A stretch of DNA of 64,000 nt, taken from contig NW_022098004.1 in the NCBI RefSeq assembly GCF_002288925.2, forward strand, positions 16,126,490-16,190,489, read 5' to 3'. The position numbers and the translations under genes were made by a program. Each line of letters begins with the position of its first letter. Within the stretch, counting starts at the first letter, position 1. Below, one piece after another: positions 58,004 to 64,000 of the stretch. Source of the DNA: Delphinapterus leucas. Lineage: Eukaryota; Chordata; Mammalia; Artiodactyla; Monodontidae. Under the pieces are notes generated by a model, which saw nothing but the letters and a program-made list of their open reading frames with translations, ran no database searches and had not been told where the DNA came from.

Positions 58004-58230
58004 CAGCCATTGGCAAACTAAGGCTCATGGGCCAAATCCGGCCCACTGTTTTTTTTTTTTGTCAATGAAGATTTATTGGAACACAGACACGCTCATTCGT
58101 TTGTGTATGGGCTATTCTGTGCATTGTTTTCTGCACTATATCAGGGCTGAGTCGTCATGACAGATTATGTGGTCCACAAAGTCTAAAATATTTACTCTCT
58201 GCCTCTTTAAGAAAAAGCTTGCTGGCCTCT
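58004..58230 (-). mobile_element. MER1B-like hAT MITE, inverted relative to 50.8 kb
   Basis: 'cagccattggcaaactaagg', 'gccaaatccggcccactg', 'gatttattggaacacagac' and 'ctaaaatatttactctctgc' match the same family as 50844-51062 in the opposite direction. Confidence 0.78.
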
Positions 58231-59329
58231 AAAGTAGCACCAACTTACATCTAAAAGACCTGTTTTACAAAAAAACTGCCCAAAGGTCTTTCCCTCCACT
58301 CTTAGATTCACAGAACCCTATGATAATAAGGCATATTTTAGATTATTAGTCCTGCCTAAAGCCTAGTGTGTGATTCTCCTCTGGAATATCTGCGGACATC
58401 CCATCTCTCTCGACACTTTTAGTAAAAGGAAACACACAGTTGCTCACAGGGAAGCCTGTGATGTTTCCCAACAGCTCTGTGGGAAGACTCTTTTTTATCT
58501 AGAGTGAAAATCCGATTTCCTGTAATTTCCACCCATTGGTTCTCATTCTGCCCTTTGTGGCCAGTCAGGAAACGGGGACAACCCTTTATAAGACAACACA
58601 TCAAGTATGTGGGACAACGCACATCCTTACCTCTGTAATTTGCTTCTCCAGATTAAATGTCTCCAGTCCCTGTATTGTTCCTTGTATGCTGTAAGCTCCC
58701 TGTCCCTTCTGTGTGCTCCTGGATGCCAGGGTCCTTTCACGCTTAGAAGGCTATGAGGACACCGGGTTCCTCGTCAAGTGGGGCATTCATTTCTGGTTAC
58801 CATAGTTCTGACTGTTCACCAGAGGAGCTTCTAGAGGGCAGAAAGCAGAGGGTGGTCGCTCGCTTTCTGGAGTCCCAGGCACAGGGTGGCACCCTGGTCT
58901 GATCGGGCCCCGTGGTGCCCTCTGAGAATGGTCACACGAAGCCTTTGTGCTTGTGCAGAAGGCCTAGCAGGGAGTCCACCAGAAAGCTGGTTCTAGAGAA
59001 CGGTATATTTTGAATTAACTACTCAACGAGTCATAAAACGGGACTGTCAGATTCATTATGGGAAAGACTGTGCTGAATATAACGCTTTAAGTACGTGTTG
59101 TGGCTGCTGGGGATACAACTGGTATCAGTGGCTTAAGGGGCTCTCAGGAAATTTCCGTGAAACCATAACAAAGGAACAGCCAGCGTTTGGTGAGAACAAT
59201 GGAGGACGGACCCTTTCCCTTGCATCGATGAAAGGAGATCTTTCTTATTATTTGATAATTTGCCACTCCAAATACCCACTTCCCCCCTGGTGTACCATGT
59301 CAGATCTACTAAGAGTGAGGAAAAAAAAA
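58231..59329. other. Unique sequence
   Basis: No gene recognised. A weak L2 feel at 58790-58900. Confidence 0.4.
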
Positions 59330-59540
59330 AAAAGGGAAAAAAACCCCATTAAACAACCCCCCAAAAAGAGGGCTCGATGAGGTCTCATTCCGTGGTAATG
59401 AGCTCCAATTTAACACGATCATTATTTCTGACATTAAAGGCCTGAAAATAGTGTCACATGCCCAGAAGCTATTTTTTTGTACCCGCTAATCCCAGAAATA
59501 AGAAGCTGCCATTAGGGACAGTGAGTCTGGGGCTGTAAAA
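59330..59540. promoter_or_regulatory. Candidate conserved non-coding element
   Basis: After an A run (59321-59334) the sequence has 'ccccattaaacaacccccc', 'gtggtaatgagctccaattta', 'gatcattatttctgacatta' and 'tgtacccgctaatccc'. Repeat-free, with several TAAT cores. Function inferred. Confidence 0.3.
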
Positions 59541-59701
59541 GGGCTTTAAGATAGGAACGTGGCAACAGCCTGACTGGAACATAGGAAGCACAGCTTACAC
59601 AGCGCCCTTGGCCACCTGTGGGCGCTCCCCACCACCTGGCCGATCTCTCGGCCAGGACTGCCAAAGGTTGTGCCTTGACTGTTCAGTGAGGAAGTAGGCC
59701 A

Positions 59702-59880
59702 CAGGCTTGGTGTCAGATGGAGTCTGGATTTGAGACCTGGCTCTGCTAGTTGTGTTAAAACCGTATGACTTTGGAAAATTTTACTTAAGTTCTCCATGCT
59801 TCCATTTTGCTAAATTGCAAAATGGAACTAATAATGATATTTACTATGGGATGGGAATTAACTGAACTAGGATGCAGAAA
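59702..59880 (+). repeat. MIR SINE
   Basis: 'cacaggcttggtgtcagatg', 'tgagacctggctctgctagt', 'gtatgactttggaaaatttt' and 'gcaaaatggaactaataatg' follow MIR. Confidence 0.75.
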
Positions 59881-59999
59881 ACAGAGAGGCTCCAACATAC
59901 CATAGAGGAGAAAGGAGACTCCAGGATGATGGGAAGGGACATCCAGAGGCAACAGGTGGGCTCCAGACTTGTAGGTCAACTACTTATAGATCAACTCCT

Positions 60000-60600
60000 C
60001 AACTACTCTGACGTAGGAGTAGGTCACAGAGCTCTGGGAGAACTTCAATAAGAAGATGAAATTGATAGAACATCCAATATATTTGAATATATTGAGAGGA
60101 GAGGTATACAATTGGTAGAGAGTTTATAGACATGGCCATGATCACTACATAGAAAACAAAGCAAAAATAAGACCACTGAAAACAGAGTTATACCAGAAAA
60201 GAGGAGTAATCATAGTATACTACACGGCCCAGCTAGGCTGAAAATTGATCTAACAAAAATTCAATACTGGGAGGATGGGAATTCTATGTGGTTTTCTTGA
60301 AGAGGGATTAAAAGAGAGCTAGGTCCTCATTTTCCATACTAGGAAGTCAATGGATACTGTCTAGAAGTAAAAATCAAGAAATAGGAATAAAAAAATATAA
60401 ATTTTGAGATGTGGAGTTAAATTCCTAAGAAATCGGTTAAAAGAATTGAGACAGTTTTTCTCTGGGCAGTGGGAAGTGGGTAAGATACTTTCAGGGAACA
60501 TTGTGTATTTTTTTTTAAGGCTGGTAGGACTATATGAATCTAAAAGTTACGTGTATGAGTAACTTTTGTAAAATTAAATCTAAAAAATTAAATTCAGATG
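60000..60600 (+). mobile_element. Old L1-type 3' UTR
   Basis: 'taggaagtcaatggatactg', 'aaatataaattttgagatgt', 'ctctgggcagtgggaagtgg' and 'acttttgtaaaattaaatct' match an old L1 3' UTR in order. The subfamily is uncertain. Confidence 0.5.
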
Positions 60601-61938
60601 GAAATGTGTCCCACCAATTGATTTCATCACCAGTTCCTCTAGATTTATTAGAATTCAGTCCACAATTAGCAGTTACTCTTGCCTTTTTCAACCTTCTAAT
60701 AGCTGAAATGTTGAACAAAGGAAGTCAAGAATGTTTCCCGCAGTAAGTGTGTTTTTAACAGAAGGAGATACTTAGCAAATGTGGGGAGAGTTGACAAACC
60801 CTGAGAATGGTGCATTTTGCATATGTGGAGTTCACACCATGGATAACAAAGCATGAGACAAGTGACCTGACTGGGTGGTCTGAAGTGTAGTCCCATAAGG
60901 ACACCACTTCTACTTCGTTCTCTGTTTATCCAGATGTACACATTCTCTACCACATTTTAACCTACTGGCTCAAGGGTCGCCCACTTTACCATCCAGTTTT
61001 CGAGATCTCATAGAGTCTCACCACACCTGCATTGAACTCTCAAGTTCACGTTGTTAGTCACATAAGGTACACTGGCATACAGATAACCGGGGGCATAAAT
61101 GCTACCTGATTACGGTTCCCGTATTTTTTCTTTAAAATATCAGAAAACTTCTATTATCCTTTTAATGTCTTTTCACAATCTTCTACCATGTGTAAGTTTA
61201 AAAATATACTTTGCTGCATACGTTTTCCTACCATCCCTCCAACTCAAGCTTAACATTTCCTTGATGAGATCAGCATGTCACTTAATATATTCTTGTCAGC
61301 CCCAATAGCCTGATGATTGGTCCTAATGATCCCCCCCATGATCGCTGACAGCATCTCGCCACACTCGATACCATTTCCTGGTCCTCCTTTCTCCAAACAA
61401 ACTTTACACCCAGCACTACCAATGTGGCCAGCTGTTCACATGCCAGCTCCTTGGTTACCAAAGTGATGATCTTGAATTTGAAGCAGAGATGAACACATAC
61501 CAAAAGTAATTGGTGCTATTCACAAGTTTAAAGTCACTAGAGATGAAATCTGGTTTCTACTGGAAGTACCCATTCATTCTCACACGAATGTTCCTTTTAA
61601 TACTGGTGCTATTTCCCATCTCCAGCCACAATGAATAAACCAAAGGAAGTTGGGAACTGATTTCTGGAAAGAGAGGACAATGATACCTGTAGGAAAACAT
61701 AGCATCTTGGGAGCCACCACAATATCCAGTGTATCAATGAGTTGTTGCAAAGGGAAGTGCTAGAAAATAGGGGATTGTTAATTAAGAACAAGAACTCTTC
61801 AGTAATTTTCTATCTCTATGCCACCAACACCCGCAATGTCCTATTTAATATTTCAAACAATGTTCTACACATACAGAGACAGATGGATACAAATATGCTT
61901 ATAATGGTCCACAAAACCCTGTTCAAATCATCAAAAAT
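60601..61938. other. Unique sequence
   Basis: The minus-strand stretch 61282-61503 has a 73-codon frame with no recognised family. It could be an old processed pseudogene, but I cannot name a parent. Confidence 0.4.
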
Positions 61939-61948
61939 GGCATGATAA

Positions 61949-62155
61949 GGGCTTCCCTGGTGGCGCAGTGGTTGAGAGTCCGCCTGCTGATGCAGGGGAC
62001 GCGGGTTCGTGCCCCGGTCCGGGGAGATCCCACATGCCGCGGAGCTGCTGGGCCCGTGAGCCATGGCCGCTAAGCCTGCGCGTCCGGAGCCTGTGCTCCG
62101 CAACAGGAGAGACCACAGCAGTGAGAGGCCCGCGTACCGCAAAAAAAAAAAAAAA
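61949..62155 (+). mobile_element. CHR-type SINE (short form, youngest-looking)
   Basis: ~207 bp: head 'cttccctggtggcgcagtgg', B-box region 'gggttcgtgccccgg' (decayed), body 'ctgggcccgtgagccatgg' and 'gtgagaggcccgcgtaccgc' straight into 15 A. Perfect 10-bp target duplications ggcatgataa at 61939-61948 and 62156-62165. This short, GC-rich form is what I associate with whales. Confidence 0.95.
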
Positions 62156-62289
62156 GGCATGATAAATAATTGTCTATATTTTATATTGACTGAGGCTTTT
62201 ACATGATCCCAGAGCAAATCAAACTTTGAACCCTTTAGATAACACTTTAGATAACACTTCCAGAAGCACTTCTGTGCGTCAAATGTTGA

Positions 62290-62467
62290 TCTGAGCATCT
62301 TCTATTCATTATCTAATGCCATCCTCTTATTAACCCATTTGACAGATCAGGAAAAAACTAAGACCCAGAAAAGTAAAGACATTTCCCTAGGATTTTAAAG
62401 CTAAAGCTTGGCAGAGCTAGAACTTGAACTCAGATCTGGTCTCAAAGACCATGGTCTTCCCCACTAG
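62290..62467 (-). repeat. MIR SINE, inverted
   Basis: 'attatctaatgccatcctc', 'gacagatcaggaaaaaactaa' and 'gcttggcagagctagaactt' match reversed MIR. Confidence 0.72.
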
Positions 62468-62469
62468 GG

Positions 62470-62680
62470 CAGTGGTTCTCAATGATGGTGATTTTACCCC
62501 CAGGTGACATTTAGCAATGTCTGGAGCATTTTTAGCTGTCACACCTGGGGGTAGAGGTGCTCGTGGCATCTAGTGGGTAGAGGCCAGGGATGCCACTAAA
62601 CATCTTACAAGGCATAGGATAGCCCTCACAGCAAAGAATCGGGTGTCCAATGCCAACAGGGTCAAGGCTGAGAAGCCCTG
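62470..62680 (+). mobile_element. MER20-like hAT MITE, full length
   Basis: Starts 'cagtggttctcaatgatgg' and ends 'gctgagaagccctg', with 'gacatttagcaatgtctgg' and 'tagtgggtagaggccaggga' between. About 211 bp, matching the ~219-bp MER20 as I recall it. Terminal inverted ends are visible (cagtggttctca / tgagaagccctg). Confidence 0.85.
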
Positions 62681-64000
62681 CGTGATGTTATGCGTGTTTT
62701 TCTTTAAGAAATTCTGACTTGTCCATTGCCTTCTTCTCAGCACCTAGAATAGTGCCAGCCACATAGTCACTGTTAATGGTTTTGTAACTATTACCAAATG
62801 GATTATTTTTCTGAAATTATTAAAGCCTGCCGCTATATCACTACATAAAGGATGCCGACTACTTTTCTTTCATAAGTAATTACGTGACTAATATTTTTAA
62901 AAGGCCGGTAGACTGGACTTCACCGCAGATACTCAGAACAGGGGTCCTAATACACAAAACTCACTAGAGAAGACTAGAGAAACCCTTCTAATAAACCCCA
63001 GTTTTCCACCTCAAGTGCAGACACACAAGACATCTACAGGTTTGTTCCCACGCATTGTGCAGGGTTTCCCAGCTGCCCCTTAGGTCTTCGTTAAATATGC
63101 TGATAAGCGCATCTCAGGTGGAGTGAGACTTTTAACAAGGCTTAGAAGAAAACAATGGCTTACTATAAAATTCCCGTTTTTCTCCTTTGTTCTTTTGTAA
63201 TCATCACCCTACCTGGAATAAATAGGACAGGGCCTTAGAGGAATGCAGTATTCCGTCGAAGTTGGGGGAAAGTGGCTGAGGGGGTCTAAGAAAACAATAG
63301 GGAGTCAGAAGAAAATGAAAAAGACACAATATTCTCTATTAGCCTCCCAGCGGGGACTCTTTCTCCATTCCTTTCTAGTCTGTATGATGGGTATAGGCTT
63401 AGGGGGAGGAGAGGATGGAGATTTTGGTCAATCCCACGGTCTACTGATGGATGTTTTCCATGATGCAAGAGTGCCATACGGGACCAAACTGGAGAAGGCT
63501 GTATTTTACCTTCCTAACCTCCTTTTGCAGCTTTGATAGTTTCCAGGGGCGCTTGAAATGTTTACTTTCTACACTAGAAACACTGGAAGACTCTTTTTTG
63601 TTTTCATCTATTCATTCTTCGCATACCAGGTATCCTGGATATGTGGATAGGCTACATTTCCTAATCTTGGAGGTAGGTAGGTGTGGTCATGTGGCTGAGT
63701 CTCACCAGCGGCAAGAGAATGGAAGAGATGTGAGCCACGTCTGTACCCAGACTTTAAGACAGTGGGTATGTTGCCTCCTCCCCGACCCCTTCTTCCCACT
63801 GCATGGACCTGTGGGGACCCAGCTTTTGCTTGCACAGGTGGTGTGGTCTCCGCGGAGAGGGCAACATGAAGGAAGGACCCAAACAGCTCTCTTATGTGCA
63901 AGAAATGAACTTTGCCCTTTCGCTGCCATCTTGGAGCCTCTCTGTCCTTGCCTTTGTCATGTATGCCTAACACCGGTCTCTGCCCTCATGGAAGTTACAC
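62681..64000. other. Unique sequence
   Basis: No gene is supported. 63640-63930 may contain an old LTR-like repeat ('ggtgtggtcatgtggctgag'), but I cannot place it. The 121-codon minus frame at 63608-63973 has no domain. Confidence 0.4.

Noticed and set aside
61816..62298. 160-codon minus frame
   Set aside because: Its core is the antisense of the CHR SINE at 61949-62155.
1..64000. Novel defence, biosynthetic or other gene system
   Set aside because: The window is mammalian intergenic or intronic DNA dominated by known repeat families. No gene cluster exists to support such a system.

Overview
This is a vertebrate nuclear genome window from a placental mammal, and I find no supportable protein-coding gene, tRNA, rRNA or CRISPR array in it. 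All open frames are short (209 codons at most) and start-to-stop in random positions. The only recognisable coding remnants are pieces of LINE ORF2. The organism is best read as a cetartiodactyl, most likely a cetacean and probably a toothed whale. It carries several tRNA-derived CHR-type SINEs (head reading 'cttccctggtggcgcag'), including a short poly-A-tailed form that I associate with whales and dolphins, together with matching L1 3' ends. The species call is inference from recalled repeat families; no search was run.

Layout. 0-9 kb: mostly unique sequence with an L1 3' end (0.87-1.23 kb), MIR traces, a CT-rich tract and a young truncated L1 tail (8.9-9.06 kb). 9-13.6 kb: a long pyrimidine-rich block that is an ancient L2-type LINE on the + strand (endonuclease, reverse transcriptase, then 3' tail at 12.6 kb), followed by a second L2 3' part. 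14.3-18.4 kb: two L1 copies, the first interrupted by two SINEs in opposite orientations, the second ending at a (TA)n tract. 18.8-30 kb: one SINE, MIRs, an L1 3' piece with a 182-codon ORF2 remnant (26.4-27.4 kb) and several AT/homeobox-motif-rich unique stretches that look like candidate conserved non-coding elements. 30-43 kb: L2 and MIR fragments and three solitary MLT1-like LTRs, all on the + strand (31.3, 33.9, 36.3 kb), plus an L1 tail with a perfect 16-bp target duplication (40.1 kb) and a MER5A-like element. 43-48 kb: unique sequence with candidate enhancers and a SINE at 47.1 kb. 48-51.5 kb: an old L1 carrying two guests. 53-64 kb: MER1-like elements, a SINE inside a MIR, a pair of YY1-like motifs next to a (TG)n tract, old L1 sequence, a short SINE at 62 kb and a MER20-like element.

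How it works together. The window looks like a gene desert or the interior of a very large intron. Its layers can be ordered by insertion: L2, MIR and MER (oldest), L1M and MLT1 (intermediate), then CHR SINEs and late L1 tails (youngest). Function, if any, would lie in the unique stretches between repeats. I found nothing that supports a novel multi-gene system.
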